Source of the DNA: JADKBO01 sp965230345
GTDB lineage: Bacteria > Bacteroidota > Bacteroidia > Chitinophagales > Saprospiraceae
Assembly: GCA_965230345.1 (NCBI GenBank)
Contig: CBDDKR010000002.1
Span: forward strand, 1,674,001-1,738,000
Reading direction: 5' to 3'
DNA: 64,000 nt
Shown here: piece by piece, positions 54,487-63,632 of the stretch
Numbering within the stretch: position 1 is the stretch's first letter
Layout of the letters: each line of letters starts with the position of its first letter
Position numbers and translations under genes: made by a program
Notes under the pieces: generated by a model
The model's input: the letters and a program-made list of their open reading frames with translations, nothing else
Told to the model about the DNA's origin: nothing
The model's database searches: none

Positions 54487-57400
54487 TCATATTTTAACTA
54501 TTTTTTGAAATTTGCTTTCTCGACTGATACCTAACGATTCTGACGAGAGTTTTATTTTGTATATATACAAACCTTCTACAAGATTTGAGCCAAAGGATAC
54601 AGATTCTAAGTCAAAAGTAATATTTTCGGTTCCTCCACGTAATGTTCCAAATCTTTTATTTCGGCCAATTAATCGCCCATTTGTGTCAAATAATTCAATC
54701 GTTGTTTGTGCGTTTATACTACCTAAATCATGACTAAATGCCACATTGAAGTTTTGATCAAAAGGATTTGGATAAGCTTTAAGATTAAATATGCTTGACT
54801 TACTCTGAATCGTAAATGTGATGGTTTTTTCGCTACTGTTATTGTTAATATCCCAAGCTTTTAAAGTTAAGGAATATGTTCCCTCAGGTAAGCCTTCCAT
54901 AGGGAAATAGACTTTTCCGCTAGTATAGTCATCAATAGTAGCTTGATAAAATCCGTTAAGAATGTATCTCTTATCTTCAGGTCCTTTCAGTTCGGCTGTA
55001 AGATCATGACCAATTCCACTACCGGTCACATTGATGCCAAAATCGTCGGTTAAATAGGCAAGTAAATTTGGATTAGGCGACACAATATCACCATCTTCAA
55101 ACGTATCATCATTAATGTATAATTCGATGTTTGGTCCCTGATCATCGGATACTATATTGTCGGATTCTCCAATGATAATGTCATTATAGTAACCAGCTGC
55201 ATCAATAGCATAATGATCAGTAGCATAAAGACTAATTTTACCTTTCCCAATTTCATAGTTGATGTCTTTAGGAACAATAAAGCTAAATTCGAATACGCCA
55301 TTATTCACACTAGCGGCTCCTTTAAAAATAATGTTTTTTAGTACACTAATTTTTGTTTTATCGCTTTCTGGGTCATTTTCTAATGTCTCAATAATTGATC
55401 TTTTATCAAATACGGTCGGATAAAGTATTCCGTTAAAATCATCAACTATGTTACCTGTTTGGTTAACAACCATTCCAGATATTTTTACAGTTTCTAATGC
55501 ACCAATGGTATCTGTAAATTCTTCGACCTTAATTCCGTTAATAAGATCTATAACAATGTCATATCTTGGTAAAGCTATTCTTTGACTTGGATCTCCGATC
55601 AACGAGAATTTTCGACTGTTCTCTCCTGAAGTATCTTGACTATTTGCATTTTTTGCTTTTACTATGGCATCTCCAAAAGTAATGGGAAGTCCATTTTCAT
55701 CTTTGGTATATAAATTTTTGAATACTTCCCCAGTTAATCGGGCATTGTCATTCGCGTATACAGCCCTAACGGTAGTGAAAAGTCCTACGGCACCTCCTTT
55801 AGGATTGAGAATTACATATTCTCCAGCACTCTTGATCTCAGGATCATCATATCCTGTAAATGAACAGGTAGCTGTAACAATAAGTGTCTGATTGTTCATG
55901 TTGTCCCATTTTTGAATGTCCGGAACTTTTAATATACGCTCTTGTGCCCATCCTTTTGGTCCACCATGACCTAAGTAACAAAATGTAAGATTGCCTTGGT
56001 CTATGTTTCTATTAATATTGTCTTCAACTTCTGGGTACCTTTGACCTCCTGGTGTAGTTTCTTGTCTATAAGCATCAATAAAGATCTTTTGATCATTGAT
56101 CATTGGGAAATCTCTATTGACTTCATTTGCAATATGATTACTTTGATTAAGGTGAGTATTGGTATCTTCATCATCTGCTACAAATGTGGATCTAAGCTTC
56201 CAATCACCAAAACGATCTTTAGATGTGTCGTATTCAATAATCTTATTGACAACACCATTGGCTTCTGACAAAGTAGTGACTGGAAGTCTCCCAACTGCGA
56301 TGTCTAAGGCGCCGTCTAGTCCAATACCTTCATTATCACTGAGTAAAGCGTAGTAATCATCTGTAGGAAATGCTCGTATAGGATTGATGGATTCATCTGT
56401 CTCATAAACAGGTATGAATTGATGATTGGGTAAATGCGCCAAAAGTCCTCTTTGGTCGTATGTACCATCTCCAAAAAGTAACATGTATTTGAAGTCTGAG
56501 TTTCTATCCAACAACATCTTAGCAAAGTCCCGAATGGCTGAAGGATCTAATCTTCCACTAGAAAACTCGGGGTAAAGTTTTGAAACTTCTATCTTTCCAA
56601 CATTTAATCCTGAAAAGGTAGTGCGATGATCAATTAACTTGTCTACAGCTTCTTCAAAATCTTTATAATAGACGATCATCATATCAAAATCAGTCAATGC
56701 GTGGACATTTTGATTTTCGACTTTACCCAATAGTTCAGGTGTCATTAAACTATTTTCGTCAAAGGCTATTAAGGTGTTGTTTTGCCCATTAGTGGTGTAG
56801 GAAACGACATTGTTTAGAGGATTAATGGCATAAGTATTTGTGATGTCTGTTACATTCCAGAATTGTTTGTTACTAATTTGAGGAATTGAATATCCGAAAT
56901 TCGTGTTTTGCTTGTCTAGAATATTCCTTAGATGTACTTGACCTTTATAAAGGTCAGTATTCTTCTTTGATGTAACTTTGAAGTAATCCAACCAACCTTC
57001 ACCTCCTGCAGGAGCACTATAAGATAATTGAATTGGTGCATTTTCTGTTATGCTAATTTGATCACTAACGACCTTTTCTCTTCCAAATAAAGATAGTGCA
57101 GAAAAAATCTTTACACTACTATAACTTGATGTATAAGTTTCAGTGCCTACCATCAGCGTCGATTTAGAAGACCCAGAAGATCTACTAATAAAGGAAGTTT
57201 CAAAATTAATTTGACCATCTAATAAATTTGAAAAATCAAAATGACTACCTAATTGAAGAATACCTTTATCTGATAGTTTAGGGCCGTACCATTTTTTACC
57301 AGACCCTTCAGTACCCCCATTATATCCCAACAAATTGACTAAATCTTCTTCATAAATTTGATAATCATCGTAATAAGAAGCTATATCTGCAGGTGTAGAG

Positions 57401-58266
57401 GATTCTTCTTTTTTAATACGTTTTGCTGGACTTCCCTTGATCTTTATAAATGCATAATTATAATTGTCATAAATGTTCTTCTCATAGTTGAACTCTGTGC
57501 CATTTGATATCCATCGACTCGCTCCTTGTAAGTAAAAATAAAGCTTGTCACCCTTATCGACCTTCCCATCACTTTCACCTAAGAATACTGAACTTAGTTC
57601 GACTAGATCATCGGGGTTTTGTTGAGAAATTTGTTCTGGATTTATACCTCCATAATTGGCATATACCGCTACATTACGAGCGTCGATATTATTGACATCT
57701 AAACCAAGTTCAACCAATTGATCGTATGTAAGTTGATATATTCCTGATTCTTTAACCCTGATTTTATAGATGTTGCCTTCACTCAATACTGATGTATATG
57801 TTCTTTCAGGACCTCTCAATGTTGTTTTAGTCAATGGTGATAAAGTCGCTTCAACCGTGCAAGATATCAATCGTTCCAGCTTCCCATTAGTTTTTCTATA
57901 AGGGAAGACGGCTATTGTTCCTTTGAAGGAAGATCTTTGCTGATAGACTTTCCCTTCAACTTTAAAACTGGACCCAATTAAATCCGTTTGATCGATTGAT
58001 TTAATGGTTTCTGTTTTAATATTACTCAGTTCGAAACTTATGGTACCATTACCAGTTACATCAAAATTCTTATGAAATGAACTATAATGAGGCTGACCAT
58101 AGATAATTTTGCCTCCATCAAAAGTTGCTATACTTAGTTCGTTTTGATCCAAATTGATGGTCTTATTAAACCAATTTAAATGAACATCAAATCGTGTTAT
58201 ATCCTGCCCATATATATTACCAATTAGGAAATATGTAAAAGCTAAAATGTAGAAGAGTTTTTTCAT
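54487..58266 (-). CDS. porU: type IX secretion system sortase PorU
   Basis: PorU is the surface cysteine peptidase that removes the C-terminal sorting domain of T9SS cargo and attaches it to anionic lipopolysaccharide. The 1259-residue protein has a signal peptide, an N-terminal beta region, and the C25 (gingipain-type) peptidase domain. The catalytic pair is visible as H767 in FCYLGHGGPKGW and C801 in VTATCSFTGYDDPE. The C-terminus is a sorting-domain-like segment (AYPNPFDQNFNVAF to FQKIVKI), which PorU proteins retain. The gene order porU-porV with gldJ close by on the other strand is a Bacteroidota hallmark. About 320 bases separate it from the divergent PorP/SprF gene. Confidence 0.95.
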   Translation of the reverse strand: MKKLFYILAFTYFLIGNIYGQDITRFDVHLNWFNKTINLDQNELSIATFDGGKIIYGQPHYSSFHKNFDVTGNGTISFELSNIKTETIKSIDQTDLIGSSFKVEGKVYQQRSSFKGTIAVFPYRKTNGKLERLISCTVEATLSPLTKTTLRGPERTYTSVLSEGNIYKIRVKESGIYQLTYDQLVELGLDVNNIDARNVAVYANYGGINPEQISQQNPDDLVELSSVFLGESDGKVDKGDKLYFYLQGASRWISNGTEFNYEKNIYDNYNYAFIKIKGSPAKRIKKEESSTPADIASYYDDYQIYEEDLVNLLGYNGGTEGSGKKWYGPKLSDKGILQLGSHFDFSNLLDGQINFETSFISRSSGSSKSTLMVGTETYTSSYSSVKIFSALSLFGREKVVSDQISITENAPIQLSYSAPAGGEGWLDYFKVTSKKNTDLYKGQVHLRNILDKQNTNFGYSIPQISNKQFWNVTDITNTYAINPLNNVVSYTTNGQNNTLIAFDENSLMTPELLGKVENQNVHALTDFDMMIVYYKDFEEAVDKLIDHRTTFSGLNVGKIEVSKLYPEFSSGRLDPSAIRDFAKMLLDRNSDFKYMLLFGDGTYDQRGLLAHLPNHQFIPVYETDESINPIRAFPTDDYYALLSDNEGIGLDGALDIAVGRLPVTTLSEANGVVNKIIEYDTSKDRFGDWKLRSTFVADDEDTNTHLNQSNHIANEVNRDFPMINDQKIFIDAYRQETTPGGQRYPEVEDNINRNIDQGNLTFCYLGHGGPKGWAQERILKVPDIQKWDNMNNQTLIVTATCSFTGYDDPEIKSAGEYVILNPKGGAVGLFTTVRAVYANDNARLTGEVFKNLYTKDENGLPITFGDAIVKAKNANSQDTSGENSRKFSLIGDPSQRIALPRYDIVIDLINGIKVEEFTDTIGALETVKISGMVVNQTGNIVDDFNGILYPTVFDKRSIIETLENDPESDKTKISVLKNIIFKGAASVNNGVFEFSFIVPKDINYEIGKGKISLYATDHYAIDAAGYYNDIIIGESDNIVSDDQGPNIELYINDDTFEDGDIVSPNPNLLAYLTDDFGINVTGSGIGHDLTAELKGPEDKRYILNGFYQATIDDYTSGKVYFPMEGLPEGTYSLTLKAWDINNNSSEKTITFTIQSKSSIFNLKAYPNPFDQNFNVAFSHDLGSINAQTTIELFDTNGRLIGRNKRFGTLRGGTENITFDLESVSFGSNLVEGLYIYKIKLSSESLGISRESKFQKIVKI

Positions 58267-58585
58267 CTTAGATTAGAATTTAGATTTAAGCCAATCTGAA
58301 CTATAAACGCAATATAAAAATGTAAGATTGCGATACCAAATGTTAAAATTAGTAGATATTAGATTCATGACTAAATATTTAACACTTTAATGAAGGAATA
58401 GATTGTTGGTGGATTGTCCTTTGCGGACATTTTGGGTGAAATGTATACTTTTTGAGGTGGTAAAACGTTCGATATTCGTCTTAACAATGATGTGTAACAG
58501 ATGTAGATCAGTTATTTTTGGACTTTCAAAGGGAATCATTAATGATCTTATTTTTAAGTTTGTGATCTTATAAAGGTAGAATTGA
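58267..58585. other. 319-base divergent promoter region between porU and the PorP/SprF gene
   Basis: No gene is seen. It contains a plus-strand -7 match (58555-58562) and, on the minus strand, TTTG followed 20 bases later by TATATTG, a partial promoter for porU. A short TGTCC/GGACA inverted repeat lies near 58427. Confidence 0.5.
58555..58562 (+). promoter_or_regulatory. candidate -7 element for the PorP/SprF gene
   Basis: TAAGTTTG matches TAnnTTTG and lies 24 bases before the start codon. A TTTG at 58517 is too far upstream to be a standard -33 box. Confidence 0.4.
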
Positions 58586-59602
58586 ATGAAGTCAACAAAT
58601 CATGTCTTATATATTTTAGTTGTTGGATTATTATGTGTAAGTGTAAGTGTTATTGCACAAGATCCTGTATTTAGCCAGTATCAAAATGCTCCTATACAAC
58701 TAAACCCAGCCATGGCGGGTAATAATACTCAGCCATTCATAGCCGCAAATGTTCGTGTGCAATGGCCAGGATTAGCAAATGCTTACAATACCTATGCGTT
58801 AAGTTATGATCAATTCATTAAGGGGACGAATTCGGGTATAGGCTTAAGCTTGTTGAATGATAGTGCTGGTGACGGTACCATCCATCATACAAAAGTAGGG
58901 GGTGTATATTCGTACAACTTAAGGATAAAAAGAGATCATTACGTAAGAGGTGGAATTGAGTTAGGATTGCTTTCAAAACGAATAAGATGGAGTAAGTTGC
59001 AATTTGGAGATGCACTTGATCCTCAATTTGGAGCCATTAGCCCTGGAGGTGTTCCTTATCCTTCAAAAGAAATTCAGCCTTCAAATTTGAATAGTACAAC
59101 AGTCGATCTTGGAGTTGGAATTGTGTACTACAGTCCATTCTTGCATGTTGGTCTAGCAGTTGATCATTTGGTAAACCCTAGAGATGAAGTTTTTAATAAT
59201 GATCAGAAGAATTTTCTGGGAATTCCGCAGAGAATAACCTTACACGCTGGAACTGAATTTAAGCTTAATAACAATAAAAGAGGTGAAAAAGCGTTTTTAT
59301 CACCAAATATTCTCCTAGTTCGTCAAGGGTCCTTTAGTCAGATAAATTTTGGTGCTAATTTGCAAGTTGGAAGATTTTTATCAGGACTTTCATATCGATT
59401 TAGTAACACCAATGGAGATGCAATAATTTTTGCTGCAGGGTTTAGGATGGGAGATGTTAAAATGATGTATAGTTTTGATTTGACTACTTCAGGATTATCG
59501 CTTTCACAAGGAGGTGCTCATGAATTAGGATTTGTTTACAATATGTTTGAAAAATCAGAAAAAAAATATGACATAAATGATTGTATGAATATATTTAGAT
59601 AG
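58586..59602 (+). CDS. PorP/SprF-family type IX secretion membrane protein
   Basis: A 338-residue outer-membrane barrel of the PorP/SprF family. Members pair with particular T9SS adhesins or anchor PorE/PorK-type periplasmic rings. It has a signal peptide (LVVGLLCVSVSVIAQ) and the family opening DPVFSQYQNAPIQLNPAMAG, then GLSLLNDSAGDG. Strands alternate to the end. Which PorP paralogue it is cannot be told. No SprB- or other adhesin gene lies upstream, as it usually does for SprF. Position between porU and gldJ suggests a core secretion role. A 229-base spacer with a good promoter separates it from gldJ. Confidence 0.9.
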   Translation: MKSTNHVLYILVVGLLCVSVSVIAQDPVFSQYQNAPIQLNPAMAGNNTQPFIAANVRVQWPGLANAYNTYALSYDQFIKGTNSGIGLSLLNDSAGDGTIHHTKVGGVYSYNLRIKRDHYVRGGIELGLLSKRIRWSKLQFGDALDPQFGAISPGGVPYPSKEIQPSNLNSTTVDLGVGIVYYSPFLHVGLAVDHLVNPRDEVFNNDQKNFLGIPQRITLHAGTEFKLNNNKRGEKAFLSPNILLVRQGSFSQINFGANLQVGRFLSGLSYRFSNTNGDAIIFAAGFRMGDVKMMYSFDLTTSGLSLSQGGAHELGFVYNMFEKSEKKYDINDCMNIFR

Positions 59603-59729
59603 AATAAATATGTTAATCATTTGCACTCATGAATTTCTGGTATGAATTATGCAGTAATATTTGTGAATAATTGGATTTGAAATTATAATTATTTGATAGT
59701 CATTTGACTTCCAATAGTTTTGAATCAAT

Positions 59730-59759
59730 TTTGATAATACAAAGGAATTATTATATTTG
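59730..59759 (+). promoter_or_regulatory. gldJ promoter (-33 TTTG, -7 TATATTTG)
   Basis: TTTG at 59730-59733 and TATATTTG at 59752-59759 are separated by 18 bases. This fits the Bacteroidota housekeeping promoter pattern and is the best two-part match in the window. The expected transcription start is near 59766. Confidence 0.7.
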
Positions 59760-59764
59760 CCAAT

Positions 59765-59801
59765 CATTTCTAAAACGATTTTGATCTTGGGGCTAGAAAT
59801 G
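59765..59801 (+). promoter_or_regulatory. 5'-end stem-loop in the gldJ leader
   Basis: CATTTCTA and TAGAAATG are perfect eight-base complements separated by 21 bases. They begin at the predicted transcription start, so the mRNA would open with a stem-loop about 30 bases before the start codon. Confidence 0.45.
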
Positions 59802-59831
59802 ACATTAAATCTTTATAAATAAATGTGCTAA

Positions 59832-61337
59832 ATGAGTAGAGTTAAAAATCTTGCAGCTTTCGGTTTATGCTTATTACTTGCATTGAGTTCTTGTAGTAAG
59901 AAGGAAGAAAAATCAGATTTCACTGGGTGGAATTATAATGACCAAGAATGGGGTGGTTTCGAAAAGAACAATCGTTATGAAGGTCAAGCAGTTGGCCCTA
60001 ACTTAGTTCCAATTGAAGGTGGAACATTTATGATGGGTCTAACAGAACAAGATGTTACTTTTGAATGGAACAATGTTCCTAGAAGGGTAACTGTATCTTC
60101 TTTTTATATGGATGAAACCGAAGTTTCTAATAGCGGATATAAAGAGTATCTTCACGATTTAAGAAGAATATATGTTTCTTATCCTGAGGTATATAGAGAT
60201 GCACTTCCTGATACATTGGTATGGAGGGAAGAACTATCTTACAATGAGCCATTGGTTGAAACGTATTTTAGACACCCATCTTACGACGACTATCCAGTAG
60301 TTGGTGTTAGTTGGCTCCAAGCAACGGAATTCTGTAAATGGAGATCAAACAAGGTAAATGAAATGATCCTTGTTGAGAGAGGGATTTTAAATCTAAGTCC
60401 AGAGCAAAAAGATTCTGAGACGTTCGATACTAAATCATATTTGTCAGGACAATACCAAGGTAATGTGAATAAAAACCTTCCTGATCTAGTTACAGGTGGA
60501 GAAAGACCAGTAAAGTTTGAGGACGGAATTTTATTACCTGATTATATTTTACCAACTGAGGCACAGTGGGAATATGCGGCACTTGCACTTCAAGGAAATC
60601 AGTCTGGATCTGGTGATGAAGTTATTACAGATAGAAGAATTTATCCTTGGAATGGAAACACTGCAAGATACAAGAAGCACACAAGTACTCAAGGAGATAT
60701 TCAAGCGAACTTTAAAAGAGGACGTGGAGATTATATGGGTATGGCCGGAGCTCTAAATGATAATGCATCTATTCCTGGTCCTATCAGATCTTATTTGCCA
60801 AATGATTTTGGGTTATATAACATGGCAGGAAATGTGAGTGAGTGGACGGAAGATGTATATAGGCCAGCTACTAGTTTAACTTTGAGTGATCCTGAGAACC
60901 ACGATTTAAACTCACATAGGGGTAATGTTTTCTATGAATTGGTTTTAGATGAGAATGGTAGTCCAGTTGAAAAGGATAGCTTAGGTAGACTGAGATATGC
61001 ACAAGTACAGGATAGTACAATTCAAGATAGAGAAAATTATAACAAAAGTGATGTAAAGAATTACTTAGATGGTGATGCTGAATACATCAAATATGGTTAT
61101 GGGAAGTCAACTTTAATTAGCGATAAAGCAAGAGTAATTAAGGGCGGTTCTTGGGCAGATAGATTATTCTGGTTGTCACCAGGTGCAAGAAGATTTAAAG
61201 ATGAAGATAAATCAGATCGAGATCTTGGTTTCAGATGTGCTATGGTTAGAGTAGGTGCAGAAGGATTTGATGAAGATCCAGGTGGAAATAGATTTAAAGA
61301 ATCTAAAAAGCACAGAGTAAACAGAAGATATAAGTAG
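59832..61337 (+). CDS. gldJ: gliding motility/type IX secretion lipoprotein GldJ
   Basis: GldJ is an outer-membrane lipoprotein with a formylglycine-generating-enzyme (sulfatase-modifying) fold. It is needed for gliding and for stable T9SS rings. The 501-residue protein has a lipobox cysteine at residue 21 (LALSSC), then TGWNYNDQEWGGFE. The fold itself follows (VPIEGGTFMMG, DDYPVVGVSWLQATEFCKWRS, NMAGNVSEWTEDVYRP and KGGSWADRLFWLSPGARRF). The KNYLDGDAEY and YGYGKSTLISDKARVIKGGSW segments favour GldJ over its paralogue GldK. The neighbours porU/porV and murF agree with the order known in Flavobacterium. A terminator lies immediately after the stop. Confidence 0.9.
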   Translation: MSRVKNLAAFGLCLLLALSSCSKKEEKSDFTGWNYNDQEWGGFEKNNRYEGQAVGPNLVPIEGGTFMMGLTEQDVTFEWNNVPRRVTVSSFYMDETEVSNSGYKEYLHDLRRIYVSYPEVYRDALPDTLVWREELSYNEPLVETYFRHPSYDDYPVVGVSWLQATEFCKWRSNKVNEMILVERGILNLSPEQKDSETFDTKSYLSGQYQGNVNKNLPDLVTGGERPVKFEDGILLPDYILPTEAQWEYAALALQGNQSGSGDEVITDRRIYPWNGNTARYKKHTSTQGDIQANFKRGRGDYMGMAGALNDNASIPGPIRSYLPNDFGLYNMAGNVSEWTEDVYRPATSLTLSDPENHDLNSHRGNVFYELVLDENGSPVEKDSLGRLRYAQVQDSTIQDRENYNKSDVKNYLDGDAEYIKYGYGKSTLISDKARVIKGGSWADRLFWLSPGARRFKDEDKSDRDLGFRCAMVRVGAEGFDEDPGGNRFKESKKHRVNRRYK

Positions 61338-61358
61338 TATATCTTAATAATAAAAGTG

Positions 61359-61397
61359 AGAGGTGTATCTTCGTATGAAGTTACACCTCTTTTTTTT
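61359..61397 (+). terminator. terminator between gldJ and murF
   Basis: AGAGGTGTA pairs with TACACCTCT, extended by an inner CTTC-gtat-GAAG stem after a T-T mismatch, and is followed by eight T residues. It begins 22 bases after the gldJ stop and ends three bases before the murF ATG at 61401. Any murF transcript must read through it or start inside it. Confidence 0.88.
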
Positions 61398-61400
61398 GAT

Positions 61401-62681
61401 ATGTTAGACTTATACAATAGATTTTTGGCCTCCAGTGGAGTATCTACAGATACACGAACAATTGAACGTAATGCATTGTTTTTCGCACTATCGGGATCAA
61501 ATTTTAATGGAAATAAGTTTGCTAAAAGTGCTCTGAAAAAAGGAGCTGTTGCGGTTGTTGTTGATGACTCCACATATGTTGAAGAACTTGATCCAAACTC
61601 TTATTTTTTAGTGGATAATGTTTTGGTGACTCTTCAGAAGTTGGCTAGATTCCATCGAGATCAGATGAAAGATTCTAAGGTGTTAGGTCTTACAGGTTCT
61701 AATGGTAAAACGACTACAAAAGAGTTGATCAATGCCATTTTAAAAAAGAAATTTAAGGTAGGTTGCACACAAGGAAATTTGAATAATCATATTGGAGTGC
61801 CGTTGACTATTTTGGGCTCACATATTGACGATGAAATTCTAATTGTTGAAATGGGGGCAAATAAAATAGGCGATATTAGTGAATTGTGCCAGATTGCTGA
61901 CCCCAATTTTGGCATTATTACTAATATAGGTAAGGCGCATTTAGAAGGTTTTGGTGGCATTGAAGGTGTATTGAAAGGAAAAACGGAGTTATATAAATAT
62001 TTGAGCTCAAATTCAGGTGTTATTTTTTTTAACGATCAAGACATAAAGTTAGCAAGTGCTCTACCTAATGACTGTAAACCTATCTTGTATTCAATTAAGG
62101 ATTTTGAACTTTTGGAGTGTCAGGAAAAATTAAGTTTTTTGTATAAGGGAATGCGATTCGACTCACATTTGTCTGGAATCTATAATTTGGAAAATATTCG
62201 TGCTGCGATCTCCATAGGAGAGTATTTTGGAATAGAATTGAGCTTAATTCAAGATGCCATAAAAGGCTACATTCCGAATAACAATAGATCTGAATGGTTT
62301 AGATGGAAGAATAATTTGGTTTTTAAAGATGCCTATAATGCTAACCCAACAAGTATGAAAGAAAGCTTAATTCAATTTCATAAATCTAAAGGGTTGGAAA
62401 ACTCTGTTGTGATTATTGGTGATATGTTGGAATTGGGCGAATATAGTAGAGAAGAACACAAAAGTTTATTGTCACTGGTTAAAGATAAGGCAGAAATAGT
62501 GAGGGTGATAGGAAAGGAGTTTTATCAACATAGAAAGACTTTTCCAATGTATGAATTTTATGAAAATATAGATGCCTATATTGAAACTGAAGAAATACAG
62601 AACTTCTCAGGGAAGAATATTTTTCTGAAAGGGTCAAGAGGAATTGCTCTAGAAAAGGTTTTGGCCTCTAGCAAGAGTTAG
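61401..62681 (+). CDS. murF: UDP-N-acetylmuramoyl-tripeptide--D-alanyl-D-alanine ligase
   Basis: MurF adds D-Ala-D-Ala to the UDP-MurNAc-tripeptide in the last cytoplasmic step of peptidoglycan precursor synthesis. From the ATG at 61401 the protein has 426 residues. An earlier in-frame ATG (61356) lies before and inside the gldJ terminator and is unlikely. The sequence shows the Mur ligase N-terminal domain (DTRTIERNALFFALSG), the ATP-binding GLTGSNGKTTTKEL, EMGANKIGDISELC, and the C-terminal DAYNANPTSMKESL. The gene order gldJ-murF is known from flavobacteria. The stop codon overlaps that of the convergent arginase-like gene by four bases. No Shine-Dalgarno is seen; the T-run of the terminator abuts the start. 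Confidence 0.94.
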   Translation: MLDLYNRFLASSGVSTDTRTIERNALFFALSGSNFNGNKFAKSALKKGAVAVVVDDSTYVEELDPNSYFLVDNVLVTLQKLARFHRDQMKDSKVLGLTGSNGKTTTKELINAILKKKFKVGCTQGNLNNHIGVPLTILGSHIDDEILIVEMGANKIGDISELCQIADPNFGIITNIGKAHLEGFGGIEGVLKGKTELYKYLSSNSGVIFFNDQDIKLASALPNDCKPILYSIKDFELLECQEKLSFLYKGMRFDSHLSGIYNLENIRAAISIGEYFGIELSLIQDAIKGYIPNNNRSEWFRWKNNLVFKDAYNANPTSMKESLIQFHKSKGLENSVVIIGDMLELGEYSREEHKSLLSLVKDKAEIVRVIGKEFYQHRKTFPMYEFYENIDAYIETEEIQNFSGKNIFLKGSRGIALEKVLASSKS

Positions 62682-63547
62682 AGCATCTTAGATACTTGAA
62701 TAATAATGCGATCAGAGACTTCACCTTGATCAACCGCTATGGAATATTCTTCTAAGCTACAAGGTAGTGTAGATCCATCTTCAATAGAAACCCAAGTTTT
62801 ATTGGTTTCTATGATCTTATGAAAAGTAATGTAGTGTTCTGTATCAGGTAGATGAACAATGTTTGAAATTTGTTCTCCACTTGAGTGAAATTGAGTATCA
62901 AGAGATTCACACAAATACCAAATACAACTACTAAAAAACTCAACCATCATGTCTTCGGATTCGTCAAAATTGCTATAATTGATGATTTTTACTTGATCTG
63001 AGAACCCCACAAGTTTGGTCAATTGAATGAATTCTTCAGTAGTCCAACCAGTAGAATAGCTATTTAGAGTTCCCTTTAATTCAGACCATTTTAAAGAACT
63101 TAAATCAAAATGGACAAAATCTGAATCACGAAGTATGGGCTCAACATTAGATATATTTTGCCGCAATAACCCTAAGGAAAGATTTCTTTTATTGTTGATA
63201 TTCAAAGCATTTAAAATCGGTTTACTTATCAAATGTCTTTGAAAACCAAGTAAATTTATTAAATCGAAATGTGTTTGATACTCGAGTTTTACATCAGGTG
63301 AAAAGAGCGTAACATTTTTTATAAATTCCAGTTCGTATATCTCAGAGGTATTGGTATTAAAAGAAACAACTAAAGTTTCACTATTCAATTTTGAAGGTTC
63401 AATGAAGCTTTCTGTTTCTGACATGACAAACTGTAATGTTACTGAATCTTCGAAATGATTGAATTCATAAATTCTCTGCTTTAACTTGAATAGGAATTCT
63501 TCAGATTTTGACAGAAAAATAATGGAATTTATTTTATGTTTTCGCAT
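62678..63547 (-). CDS. arginase/formimidoylglutamase-like protein lacking metal ligands
   Basis: A 289-residue protein whose C-terminal half resembles the Bacteroidota formimidoylglutamase/arginase-family proteins. LGLLRQNISNVEPILRDSDF is followed by VHFDLSSLKWSE where the family has its SFDxDxxD ligand segment, then YSTGWTTEEFIQLTKLVGFS, VEFFSSCIWYLCES, and an end LPCSLEEYSIAVDQGEVSDR. The family's GGxH, DAHxD and SxDxDxxDP metal ligands are absent. The N-terminal third has no clear match. It therefore looks like a non-catalytic relative. It is convergent with murF and divergent from a glutamate/leucine dehydrogenase gene. The relationship was judged by eye and is a moderate call. Confidence 0.6.
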   Translation of the reverse strand: MRKHKINSIIFLSKSEEFLFKLKQRIYEFNHFEDSVTLQFVMSETESFIEPSKLNSETLVVSFNTNTSEIYELEFIKNVTLFSPDVKLEYQTHFDLINLLGFQRHLISKPILNALNINNKRNLSLGLLRQNISNVEPILRDSDFVHFDLSSLKWSELKGTLNSYSTGWTTEEFIQLTKLVGFSDQVKIINYSNFDESEDMMVEFFSSCIWYLCESLDTQFHSSGEQISNIVHLPDTEHYITFHKIIETNKTWVSIEDGSTLPCSLEEYSIAVDQGEVSDRIIIQVSKML

Positions 63548-63632
63548 AATTTATGGTCATTTGTATTGCTCTATATAATAGCAATTTATTTACATTACAA
63601 ATGTAATTTTTTTATAATATAAAATTGTAATC

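Noticed and set aside
61097..61573. 158-codon antisense frame across the gldJ end and murF start
   Set aside because: It runs through two well-supported genes and a terminator on the other strand and has no recognisable domain.
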